NCBI GenBank assembly: GCA_018812385.1
Contig: JAHJDU010000595.1
Location: 1 to 13,370 of the forward strand
Length of the DNA stretch: 13,370 nt
Direction: 5' to 3'
Source of the DNA: Pseudomonadota bacterium
GTDB taxonomy: Bacteria; Desulfobacterota; Desulfobacteria; Desulfobacterales; Desulfobacteraceae
The notes under the pieces were generated by a model. It was not told where the DNA came from. It did not search any database and worked only from the letters and a program-made list of their open reading frames with translations. A program made the position numbers and the translations under genes. Of the stretch, positions 1 through 6,901 are shown piece after piece (position 1 is the stretch's first letter; each line of letters opens with the position of its first letter).

Positions 1-1601
1 CCCACACAAGAATCAGTTCAGATCCTATCTATTCCCCGGGAAAGTTTGTTGATGTTTTAATTTCTTTAAATGACAACCATGCCATTTCCCAGCTTCCTTC
101 ATTAAAAAAAACAGGCCTTTTGATCTATGACAACCAGCCTGCCATCCCCCATCAAGAGGATAAAAGTGTTGTGGGTTGGGCTCAACCGGGTATAATTTCC
201 TATGGGATTCCATTGAATATGCTTGCCCATAAAGCAACGGGTAATGCCAGGGGAATGAATATGGTTGCCCTGGGAGCCCTTGCCGCTCTTTTACATGTGG
301 ATAAAAAAGGATTTATTGAATCCATAAAAGCACGTTATGCAAAAAAGAAACAGATTGTGATTGATTCCAATGTAAATTCTTTTTTGGAAGGCTTTGACTT
401 TACAAAAGAAAATATTAAAAAAATTGACCCCTATTCCTTTAAAACTGCAAGGGTTCCCGAACAGAAGGAAAAGCTGATCATAAACGGGAACCAGCTGGTG
501 GCCCAGGCAGCCCTGGATGCCAACCTGTCTTTTTATGCCGGATACCCCATCACCCCTGCAACAAAAATCATGGAAATATTGAGCAGAGAATTGCCAAAGC
601 ATGGAGGAACCCTGTTGCAGACAGAAGATGAAATATCTGCCATTGGTGCTGTTATCGGTGCAGGATTTGGTGGCAAACGCGCCATGACCGCAACCTCAGG
701 CCCGGGCTTTGCCCTGATGACCGAATTCACAGGCTTGTCCGTCATGGCAGAGGTGCCGGCAGTGATCATTGACTCCCAGAGAGCCGGCCCCTCTACAGGG
801 ATGCCCACCAAGACGGAACAGAGCGATTTTAACAGCGCTGTCTTTGGCGGAACTGGAGACTGCCCGAGAATTGTTCTTGCCCCTACAGATACAAAGTCCT
901 GCTATGATGCAACTGTTCTTGCCCTGTATCTTGCTGAAAAATATCAGACTCTTGTGGTGCTCCTGCTTGATTTTTTTCTGTCCAATAGTATCAAGAACAT
1001 TGATGCCCCCCAAAAACCATTGCAAAAATATCTGGATGCCAATATTGCCCCGGATAAAGAGGAGCTTTTGGATTATCAAAGATATAAGATCACAGAAACC
1101 GGGATTTCACCCAGGGCCATCCCTGGTACACCAGAAGGTATGTTCTTTTCAACGGGATTGGAACATGATGAGTATGGCAGACCTGATTATAGTCAGGCCG
1201 GCCACCTGAAAATGACCCAAAAGCGGTTCAGAAAATTCAACTCTGTATTGTCAGAGGCGCCTGCCCCGGAAATATCCATCACGGGCAAGGATAAATTCGA
1301 CATAGGCGTCATATCCTGGGGATCATCTGCAGGCGCTGCCCATGAAGCTGTCATTGCTGCTCAAAAACAGGGGATTAATGCAAGCTCTTTCAGCTCTATG
1401 ATGGTCTCTCCTTATCCTGAAAAAACCTTGATTGCATTTTCAGACAAATGTAAAAAAATTCTTATCCCGGAACTGAATTTTTCAGGGCAGTTTGCCAGGT
1501 TTGCAACAAGTATTTTAAATCGGCCCGTTGAAAGGCTTAACTTTATTACCGGCCGCCCCATGGCATCAGAAGACATTCTTCAAAAAATAAGGGATATGTA
1601 A
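1..1601 (+). CDS. korA: 2-oxoacid:ferredoxin oxidoreductase, fused gamma-alpha subunit (KorA-type), 5' partial
   Basis: This is the alpha subunit, with an N-terminal gamma domain, of a CoA-acylating 2-oxoacid:ferredoxin oxidoreductase (2-oxoglutarate or a related 2-oxoacid to acyl-CoA, CO2 and reduced ferredoxin; cytosolic). The frame is open to the left edge, with the first whole codon at base 3, so the true start lies outside. A TTG at 120 lies inside the gene and is not the start. About 533 codons are visible. The first ~150 residues match the tail of the gamma domain (GWAQPG, then a segment with NMVALGALA). The alpha-subunit pyrimidine-binding domain follows, with GYPITPATKIME, TEDEISAIGA and TSGPGFALMTE, and then the C-terminal transketolase-like domain. 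The stop codon overlaps the korB start by one base (TAATG), so the two are translationally coupled. The family is certain. The exact 2-oxoacid (2-oxoglutarate, pyruvate or branched-chain) cannot be read from this fragment. Confidence 0.9.
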   Translation, partial: HTRISSDPIYSPGKFVDVLISLNDNHAISQLPSLKKTGLLIYDNQPAIPHQEDKSVVGWAQPGIISYGIPLNMLAHKATGNARGMNMVALGALAALLHVDKKGFIESIKARYAKKKQIVIDSNVNSFLEGFDFTKENIKKIDPYSFKTARVPEQKEKLIINGNQLVAQAALDANLSFYAGYPITPATKIMEILSRELPKHGGTLLQTEDEISAIGAVIGAGFGGKRAMTATSGPGFALMTEFTGLSVMAEVPAVIIDSQRAGPSTGMPTKTEQSDFNSAVFGGTGDCPRIVLAPTDTKSCYDATVLALYLAEKYQTLVVLLLDFFLSNSIKNIDAPQKPLQKYLDANIAPDKEELLDYQRYKITETGISPRAIPGTPEGMFFSTGLEHDEYGRPDYSQAGHLKMTQKRFRKFNSVLSEAPAPEISITGKDKFDIGVISWGSSAGAAHEAVIAAQKQGINASSFSSMMVSPYPEKTLIAFSDKCKKILIPELNFSGQFARFATSILNRPVERLNFITGRPMASEDILQKIRDM

Positions 1602-2449
1602 TGGAAACTATCAGATCAGAATACCTGGATGAAAAATTAGCAGCAGTTAAAAACCTTGATTTTTTACAATACCGGTCAAAGGATCTTCCCACCTGGTGTC
1701 CGGGCTGTGGTTATTTTGGAATTGTTGATGCCCTTTACAGGGCCTGTAGAGAACTTTGTCTGAAACATGAAGATATTGTAACCGTCAGCGGTATAGGCTG
1801 CTCGGGCCGCACCCCGATTTTCATTAATTCCTATGGATTCCATACCCTTCATGGACGATCCATCCCCGTGGCCACGGGGTTAAAACTGGCCAGAGAAGAT
1901 TTAACAGTGTTTGCCGTTGCAGGTGATGGAGATGCCCTGGGTATTGGTGGGGGGCATCTTCCCCATGTGGCAAGAAAAAATATCAATATCACCTTTTTAT
2001 TGTTTGATAATTCCATTTATGGGCTGACCAAAGGCCAGTCCTCTTCAACAACCCCCTATGAGATGAAGACCAGTTCCCACCCCATGGGAAACCCGGACAC
2101 GCCCTTGAATCCAATTAAACTTGCGCTATCCTATGGTGCATCATTTGTGGCAAGGGGATATGCCGGCAATCCCCAGGGATTAAAGGAAATAATCAAAAAG
2201 GCAATACAGCATCAAGGATTCAGCTTTATTCAGATTTTGACCCCCTGCGTGACCTTTGACAAGGAAAACAAAACCTGGAAGAATCTGAAAGAAAATGTAT
2301 ATGACCTGAACCTGGGCAAAGAAAAGAAAAACATGGAAACAGCCATGCGCATGGCTGAAAATGAGCCCTATGGTATTGGAATCTTTTTCCAGGACAAAAA
2401 AAGGCCCCATTATCAGGAAATCCTGAAGAAAATAAATTCTAAAGATTAA
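1601..2449 (+). CDS. korB: 2-oxoacid:ferredoxin oxidoreductase beta subunit (KorB)
   Basis: This 282-aa beta subunit binds thiamine diphosphate and one [4Fe-4S] cluster and works with the overlapping alpha-gamma subunit upstream. Visible cluster ligands are Cys33 and Cys36 (WCPGCG), Cys67 (GIGCSGR) and Cys216 (TPCVTFD), the usual four for this family. The ThDP/Mg2+ signature runs from GDGD (108-111) to the Asn in FDNSIYGLTKGQ (about 135-146). Length is normal for KorB. No separate delta (8Fe ferredoxin-like) subunit gene follows, which fits the two-subunit OFOR type where external ferredoxin accepts electrons. The gene ends in a short convergent spacer facing an unrelated minus-strand gene, and I see no clear intrinsic terminator there. 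Substrate specificity within the family is inferred, not shown. Confidence 0.92.
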   Translation: METIRSEYLDEKLAAVKNLDFLQYRSKDLPTWCPGCGYFGIVDALYRACRELCLKHEDIVTVSGIGCSGRTPIFINSYGFHTLHGRSIPVATGLKLAREDLTVFAVAGDGDALGIGGGHLPHVARKNINITFLLFDNSIYGLTKGQSSSTTPYEMKTSSHPMGNPDTPLNPIKLALSYGASFVARGYAGNPQGLKEIIKKAIQHQGFSFIQILTPCVTFDKENKTWKNLKENVYDLNLGKEKKNMETAMRMAENEPYGIGIFFQDKKRPHYQEILKKINSKD

Positions 2450-2583
2450 GGAATCCTTTTGCCCTATTGGACCAGGATCAGCCTTATGGCTTCAATCCTT
2501 TCCTAAAAGTCTTTGAAAAGATCAGGTTATGACATGATTCGAGAGGGATACCTACCCTTTTGTCCTTCCTGTTATTTCCTTTT

Positions 2584-3132
2584 TCATTTCCCGTGCAGAA
2601 TTGAATCAATCACTTCATGGGAAAAGGGTTGAGATATTTTTTTTGTGCCGGGTAAAATGGGCTTTGCCTGGGGCTTGTGGCCTGAGCCGGTAAACGCCGT
2701 GGTTTCCTGGTTGCCAAATTCAATCTGATAACTGGGCCTGATCCCTTTTCCAGTGGTGCCAAAACAAACCCTGGCTTTTGTATCATCTCCCATATTCATG
2801 AATACTTTTTTCAAAAAAGCAGTTGACAATTGTCCCAGGCGTTCTTCATCCCAGGCAATAGCGATTTTTGCTTCTTTTTTAATGGCTTGTTTCTTTTTGG
2901 GTTTCAATTTGGAGATAAGGGTTGACAATCCCCTGATTTTAATACCCAGGTTTTTTACTGACCGTTCCTGGATTTCTCCTTCTGCCTGTGGCTTCAAGAC
3001 ATCCAACCGGGAACTTACTTCGATATGGCCCTCTGTTGATGCTTCAAGTTCTTTTTGCTCAATTAATAAATCAATACCTTTGCATAACCGGTTTATTGCC
3101 TGTCTGGATTCTCTAAATTTGTCGGGTTCCAT
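2584..3132 (-). CDS. Hypothetical protein, 182 aa
   Basis: I do not recognise this family. The frame is open back to 3240, but a very strong ribosome binding site (AAGGAGGAAAG) sits just before the ATG at 3132, so I start there. The predicted 182-aa protein is soluble and basic. It has a helical, charged N-terminal ~70 residues (MEPDKFRESRQAINRLCKG onward), a lysine-rich linker near residues 76-87 (KLKPKKKQAIKKEAK) and a more hydrophobic middle. The C-terminal ~50 residues are rich in Gly, Thr and Pro. There is no signal peptide, membrane segment or metal motif. It stands alone, convergent with korB and well separated from the upstream gene. A 156-aa open frame on the opposite strand looks like a shadow. 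That the gene is real is supported by the Shine-Dalgarno sequence; its function is unknown. Confidence 0.6.
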   Translation of the reverse strand: MEPDKFRESRQAINRLCKGIDLLIEQKELEASTEGHIEVSSRLDVLKPQAEGEIQERSVKNLGIKIRGLSTLISKLKPKKKQAIKKEAKIAIAWDEERLGQLSTAFLKKVFMNMGDDTKARVCFGTTGKGIRPSYQIEFGNQETTAFTGSGHKPQAKPILPGTKKISQPFSHEVIDSILHGK

Positions 3133-3378
3133 CTTTCCTCCTTGTTTTGAAATTGATACCTTTTTAAACCACTTAGCAGGTGTAAAATTTCTTTGGTTCC
3201 TGACAAACAACAAAAGAAACTGATCTAAACCATTTAACACTAAAACTCTGTGATCAAAGATACTAACATATTAACAAGCCTGGGATTTCTACAATTAGGT
3301 TAGCAAGCATAATGCCAGACTGGTTTTATAAAGCCTACACTGAAAGAGCACAAAATTCAAGGGTTTGTCAAAATGAAA

Positions 3379-4053
3379 TTAGAATTTTTCTCCAAGCCAG
3401 ATTATATGTTTGCCTCCTTTACCGGATTTGCGTGCCCGCACGGTTAAAGTTTCAGTCTGAAATCCACACTGGTTCATACGACGGGTGAATGTCTCGTCTG
3501 CTTTGGAAGACCAGATGGCCAGAATCCCACGGGGACGGAGGGCCAAAAAAGATGTTTTTAGGCCTGATCTGCTGTAAAGGCAGTCATTGGCTTGCCGGGT
3601 AAGCCCTTCAGGACCATTGTCGACATCAAGAAGTATTGCATCCCAGGCAGATCTTCTTTGCCTGATAATTTTTGCCACATCTTCTTCTTCAACTGCCACT
3701 CTGGGATCATCCAGCGGCATTCCTGCAAGGTGCCCCAGGTGTTCCCGGTTCCACCTGACCACAGCCGGGATCAATTCAGATACTATGATGCGTGTATCTC
3801 GACTTGATTGTTCAAGTGCTGCCGCCAGAGTGTAGCCCATACCAAGACCTCCAATGAGAATCCTCAGGTTGAGTTTTCCTTTGATGCGGCTGCATGTGAG
3901 TTTGGCAAGAGCTTCTTCAGAACCATGGAGGCGGCTGTTCATCAGCTCTATCCCTGCAATTCGGATTGAGAATTCCGTGCCTCGCTTCCGCAGTGTGATG
4001 TCTCCTTTTTCTCCAGGAATTTTAGCCCGGTCGATCTCTTCCCAGGGGATCAC
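3379..4053 (-). CDS. Spermidine synthase-like (SpeE-fold) protein lacking the aminopropyltransferase signature
   Basis: This 224-aa protein has the Rossmann-type methyltransferase fold seen in spermidine synthases. The nucleotide-binding glycine loop reads GGLGMGY (68-74), followed by the acidic strand end VSEL (92-95) and the motif-IV-like DAILLDVDNGPEG (138-150). True SpeE has GGGDGG and DSSDP at these places, as the genuine SpeE in this window shows. The N-terminal beta domain is shortened. An LMNSRLHGSEEALA segment (37-50) is typical, in my recollection, of the SpeE-like proteins of unknown role. It is therefore probably not an aminopropyltransferase; a methyltransferase or other decarboxy-AdoMet/AdoMet-using role is possible. 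Start is a GTG at 4053 preceded by GGAAAGGAA. It lies just after the cold-shock gene's terminator and appears to be transcribed alone. Sampled base composition (about 50% GC in one 60-base stretch) is higher than in neighbouring genes. Confidence 0.72.
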   Translation of the reverse strand: MIPWEEIDRAKIPGEKGDITLRKRGTEFSIRIAGIELMNSRLHGSEEALAKLTCSRIKGKLNLRILIGGLGMGYTLAAALEQSSRDTRIIVSELIPAVVRWNREHLGHLAGMPLDDPRVAVEEEDVAKIIRQRRSAWDAILLDVDNGPEGLTRQANDCLYSRSGLKTSFLALRPRGILAIWSSKADETFTRRMNQCGFQTETLTVRARKSGKGGKHIIWLGEKF

Positions 4054-4079
4054 AATCTGTTCCTTTCCGCTGAAAGCAA

Positions 4080-4113
4080 AAAGTCCCTTAACACTAAGCT
4101 GTTCAGGGACTTT
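4080..4113 (-). terminator. Intrinsic terminator of the cold-shock gene, possibly bidirectional
   Basis: A perfect 9-bp stem (AAAGTCCCT paired with AGGGACTTT, 16-base loop) lies about 50 bases past the csp stop codon. On the minus strand it runs into five Ts. On the plus strand it is followed by TTTATTTTTT, so it could work in both directions. A second smaller hairpin (AAGTCA/TGACTT, 4122-4139) with a plus-strand T run lies beside it. Confidence 0.75.
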
Positions 4114-4163
4114 ATTTTTTCAAGTCACCAAGATGACTTTTTTAAAACAAATAAAACGGCTAA

Positions 4164-4364
4164 CTAAAGCACTGTTACATTTGTTGCGGCAGGACCTTTC
4201 TGTCCTTCTTCAATATCAAAAGAAACACGGTCTCCTTCATTCAGCGATTTGAAACCTGTTGAATTGATGCCTGAATGATGCACAAATACATCTTTTCCGC
4301 CTTCTTGTTCGATAAATCCAAAACCCTTTGAGTCGTTAAACCATTTTACGATACCATTAGCCAT
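4164..4364 (-). CDS. csp: Cold-shock domain protein (CspA family)
   Basis: This 66-aa single cold-shock domain protein is an RNA/ssDNA chaperone that melts structured RNA in the cytosol. It covers the complete five-stranded OB fold. RNP1 is KGFGFIE (13-19), RNP2 is DVFVHH (25-30), and the C-terminal GPAATNV segment is conserved. Length and start match the family, and AGGAGA lies before the ATG. It is monocistronic, with a consensus-like promoter about 130-160 bases upstream, a long untranslated leader as in classic csp genes, and a terminator directly downstream. I cannot tell whether it is cold-induced or constitutive. The family has many paralogs, so no specific csp letter is assigned. Confidence 0.96.
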   Translation of the reverse strand: MANGIVKWFNDSKGFGFIEQEGGKDVFVHHSGINSTGFKSLNEGDRVSFDIEEGQKGPAATNVTVL

Positions 4365-4499
4365 GTTGGCAATCTCCTGTAATAAAAATAAAAATAATAC
4401 CGGTTTCTAACTTTAAGGGTAATGCCTTTTCTTTTATTGGGATATACACCTTTAGGATGAAACCTCTGCGCTTTACATAAAACAGCAGCATTTCGCAAA

Positions 4500-4527
4500 A
4501 TAATATATCAATAACAAGAAAAGTCAA
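4500..4527 (-). promoter_or_regulatory. Sigma-70 promoter of the csp gene
   Basis: On the minus strand, TTGACT (-35; 4527-4522) is separated by 16 bases from TATTAT (-10; 4505-4500). Transcription would start near 4493, giving a leader of about 130 nt before the csp ATG. A long leader is typical of cold-shock genes, where it acts as an RNA thermosensor. I did not find a clear E. coli-type cold box. Confidence 0.6.
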
Positions 4528-4569
4528 GCGCAAAATAATTTTTTTTGGCGGTTTTCAGTTGTGCACCAC

Positions 4570-5505
4570 CTAATTGAGCGGGTTAAAAATAAGGCTGCGA
4601 GGGGTATTTAAATGCACAGGATCATATGACATTTTCGCCTGGCGAAGACCCTTAATACCAAGGTCCTGCTCCCGGTTCAAATAAAGGCATCTATCCTTAA
4701 GATATCGTGCCGTCTCCTGGTTAATCACCTGGGCTGCCCCTTTGTAATCGGCATCTGATTTTTCAAACTGGATGTCATAGGTTGAATGGTTCAATTTACT
4801 GAAAACAGAAAAAGCCACCACCTTACTTCCCAGGGTCAGCACAAGCCCTTCCAGACCCAACTTGTCAAAATGATCAAATGATGTCTGAATTGCATAAAAT
4901 TCCTCATCAAGTGTTTGTGAGCGTATTTTGCGCCTTTTCAGCTGTTCCTGGGCCAACTCCATTGCTTTATATTTGTATTCACCATTTAACAGGTGAACCT
5001 CAAAGTCAGGATAGGATCGTTTGAACTGTGAGATCAAATTTCTTTTTTTGTGGAGTTTTATCCCGTTAAGATCACACAGGCTGTTAACATCGTAGATGTA
5101 TTCTGCATAATCTCGTTCTTCTTTGACCGTGTAATAATTTTCAATCTCTGGAAATTTTTTCAAATAGTCTGATGTTGCAAGGCCTATATCGGGTGTGAGC
5201 CCTGCATTTTTCAAGTTCAATGATAAAATAACCAGCTCTTCAGGATAAAAAACCTCGCCCAAAGGCATAAAGGCACATTGAAAAATCCCATTATAAATCA
5301 AAAGCCTTTCCTGGTATAAGCTCCATGACATTTTGTTAACATCCTGCCAGGCAAAAAGATTTGCAAAATTATATTCACAGGACACTGGTTTAAACATATC
5401 AATATATGTCTGGATAAGTTCCTGGTCTTTTAATGTAAAACTATTGAACTTTGGAAATCCTGATTTTTGTGGTTTCCGTAAAACCGCTTCTCCTGCAGCA
5501 TACAT
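4570..5505 (-). CDS. DUF2156 / phosphatidylglycerol lysyltransferase C-terminal-like protein
   Basis: This 311-aa protein belongs to the DUF2156 (LPG_synthase_C, PF09924) group, which has a tandem GNAT-like fold related to FemAB and MprF aminoacyltransferases. The family hallmark is near the C-terminus: a tyrosine-rich strand, then NREQDLGIKGLRQAK (277-291) followed by SYDP. A KKRNLISQFKR segment (153-163) matches the usual basic helix before the second GNAT domain. There are no membrane segments, so it lacks the MprF flippase half. It is the last gene of the speD-speE-GNAT operon; its ATG lies 4 bases past the upstream stop, with AAGGAT as ribosome binding site. The substrate is unknown. Given the operon, acylation or aminoacylation involving a polyamine is an inference only. 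Confidence 0.85.
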   Translation of the reverse strand: MYAAGEAVLRKPQKSGFPKFNSFTLKDQELIQTYIDMFKPVSCEYNFANLFAWQDVNKMSWSLYQERLLIYNGIFQCAFMPLGEVFYPEELVILSLNLKNAGLTPDIGLATSDYLKKFPEIENYYTVKEERDYAEYIYDVNSLCDLNGIKLHKKRNLISQFKRSYPDFEVHLLNGEYKYKAMELAQEQLKRRKIRSQTLDEEFYAIQTSFDHFDKLGLEGLVLTLGSKVVAFSVFSKLNHSTYDIQFEKSDADYKGAAQVINQETARYLKDRCLYLNREQDLGIKGLRQAKMSYDPVHLNTPRSLIFNPLN

Positions 5506-5509
5506 TTTA

Positions 5510-5938
5510 TCAATCCTTATATTTTAGCGGAACATGATCTTTAAGCACTTCAAATCCCAGTTCCTCATAAAAGGAAGATGTTCCTGGCTGAGCAACAAGG
5601 CCGATCCAGTCAACACCATTTTCCTTTAATTTTTTTATTAATGTTTGAATAATTTTCCTGCCAATTCCCTTGCCCCTGAATTCTTTTAAAACAGTAACGT
5701 CCTGAATATAAGCATCACTTGCAAGATCGGAAAGGGCCCGACCTATTCCGATGAGGTTTTTTTCTAAAAAAGCCCCCACAAAAACAGCTGAATCTTCCAC
5801 AATATGATTTAAAAATTCTGGGTGTTTGTCATATGATGTATCCCACCACCCAGCCTCCTTGTAGAGGCGTATCAAATCCTTTTCTGAAGCGGATTTAATG
5901 GTCTTTATTATAAGTTTCAATGACGGCTCGTCTGGCAT
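5510..5938 (-). CDS. GNAT family N-acetyltransferase
   Basis: This 142-aa, single-domain GCN5-related acetyltransferase would transfer an acyl group from acyl-CoA to an amine. Motif A is visible as the beta4 strand QDVTVLKEF followed by the pyrophosphate-binding loop RGKGIG (88-93) and helix RKIIQTLIKKL. The C-terminal FYEELGFE (123-130) is the usual motif B end. The order in the transcript is speE, this gene, then the DUF2156 gene, with 20- and 4-base spacers, so cotranscription is very likely. The location suggests a polyamine N-acetyltransferase for export or detoxification, but it does not look like SpeG in sequence and the substrate is not proven. The Shine-Dalgarno match before ATG 5938 is weak (AGGGAAAG lies far upstream). 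Confidence 0.88.
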   Translation of the reverse strand: MPDEPSLKLIIKTIKSASEKDLIRLYKEAGWWDTSYDKHPEFLNHIVEDSAVFVGAFLEKNLIGIGRALSDLASDAYIQDVTVLKEFRGKGIGRKIIQTLIKKLKENGVDWIGLVAQPGTSSFYEELGFEVLKDHVPLKYKD

Positions 5939-5958
5939 TTTTAAATATTTTTCTTTCC

Positions 5959-6825
5959 CTATATGGCTTCAAACATTTTCTGGGCAAAATAGGGCAAAAC
6001 AAAAGAAGCTTCATGGATTTTTGGACTATAATATTTTAATTGGTTCTGAATATTTTCAGGGATGGCGCGAAAGGGCTTTTTAAGCTCCGGCCCCCGGGAT
6101 CCCAGGCAAATACCGATATGCCCTCCCGGATATGTCGGCACCAGGATATAAGCATATGCCTGAACTTGAAACAGCTCTTTTGTGATTTTCACAAGATTGG
6201 TAACACACTCTTTATGCAGGAAAAAAGATTCGCCCTGGGTGGCAATAATACCATTCTGCCTTAATGACGCTTTTAAGCCTTTGTAAAAGGGCTGTTTAAA
6301 TAACACTTCACCCGGACCAATGGGATCAGAGGAATCCACGATAATCACATCATATTTATTTATTTTTTCCTTAACAAAAGAATTGCCATCAGCGATATGA
6401 ATAGTAACCCTGGGATCATCAAATCCGCAGGCAAGGTCAGGCAGAAATTCCTTTGATACCTTGATGACATCTTCATCAATTTCACAAAAATCAATCTGTT
6501 TTACACAGTCATGACGGCCAACCTCCCTTAAAATACCGCCATCCCCCCCACCAATGACCAGAACATTTTCAGGATTGGGATGGGCAAACAAAGGGATATG
6601 GGCCAGCATCTCCTGGTAAGCAAATTCATCTGATTCAGTCAGCTGTATAATCCCGTCCAGAACAAGCATTTTCCCATGGTTCTTTGTCTGATACAGATCA
6701 ATCTGTTGAAATTGACTTTTTTTGCTGTAGAGGACTTCTTCTATCTCAAGGGAAAGTGACATTCCCGGCCACAGGGGACAGATTTCTGAAAACCAGCTGT
6801 CTTTTATTTTATTATAATTTTTCAT
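5959..6825 (-). CDS. speE: Polyamine aminopropyltransferase (spermidine synthase)
   Basis: SpeE transfers the aminopropyl group of decarboxylated AdoMet to putrescine (or a similar diamine), giving spermidine and methylthioadenosine. The 288-aa length is normal. The N-terminal beta domain contains LVLDGIIQLTESDEFAYQEML (about 54-74). GGGDGG (92-97) binds the nucleotide, and VDSSDPIGP (163-171) carries the catalytic Asp. PTYPGGHIG is the gatekeeping segment that holds the diamine. It follows speD, whose product makes its co-substrate, with a 76-base gap that contains a perfect 10-bp hairpin. No good Shine-Dalgarno sequence precedes the ATG at 6825, unlike the neighbouring genes, so translation may depend on coupling or RNA structure. 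Whether the acceptor is putrescine, cadaverine or another amine cannot be read here. Confidence 0.96.
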   Translation of the reverse strand: MKNYNKIKDSWFSEICPLWPGMSLSLEIEEVLYSKKSQFQQIDLYQTKNHGKMLVLDGIIQLTESDEFAYQEMLAHIPLFAHPNPENVLVIGGGDGGILREVGRHDCVKQIDFCEIDEDVIKVSKEFLPDLACGFDDPRVTIHIADGNSFVKEKINKYDVIIVDSSDPIGPGEVLFKQPFYKGLKASLRQNGIIATQGESFFLHKECVTNLVKITKELFQVQAYAYILVPTYPGGHIGICLGSRGPELKKPFRAIPENIQNQLKYYSPKIHEASFVLPYFAQKMFEAI

Positions 6826-6850
6826 GGTAATGTATTGTATAAACTAATTA

Positions 6851-6882
6851 CCCGGAAATTAAAAGGACAGTCAATTTCCGGG
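6851..6882 (-). promoter_or_regulatory. Perfect hairpin between speD and speE
   Basis: CCCGGAAATT and AATTTCCGGG form a perfect 10-bp stem with a 12-base loop. It is not followed by a T run on the minus strand, so it is not a typical terminator. It lies about 20 bases past the speD stop and 26 bases before the speE ATG. Likely roles are mRNA processing or stability, or translational control of speE, which lacks a good ribosome binding site. Confidence 0.6.
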
Positions 6883-6901
6883 CAATCAGAATCGGATTGG
6901 A

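Noticed and set aside
120..122. TTG at 120 as the korA start
   Set aside because: The same frame is open and protein-like back to base 3, so this is an internal codon of a gene cut by the window edge.
769..1209. 146-aa plus-strand open frame inside korA
   Set aside because: It is an alternate frame within well-conserved korA coding sequence.
2753..3223. 156-aa plus-strand open frame
   Set aside because: It is antisense to the 182-aa gene that has a strong ribosome binding site; the translation is not family-like.
3133..3240. N-terminal 36-residue extension of the hypothetical protein
   Set aside because: The AAGGAGGAAAG ribosome binding site marks the ATG at 3132 as the start.
6851..6882. 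Intrinsic terminator between speD and speE
   Set aside because: The stem is perfect but the minus strand continues GGGTAATTAG without a U-tract.
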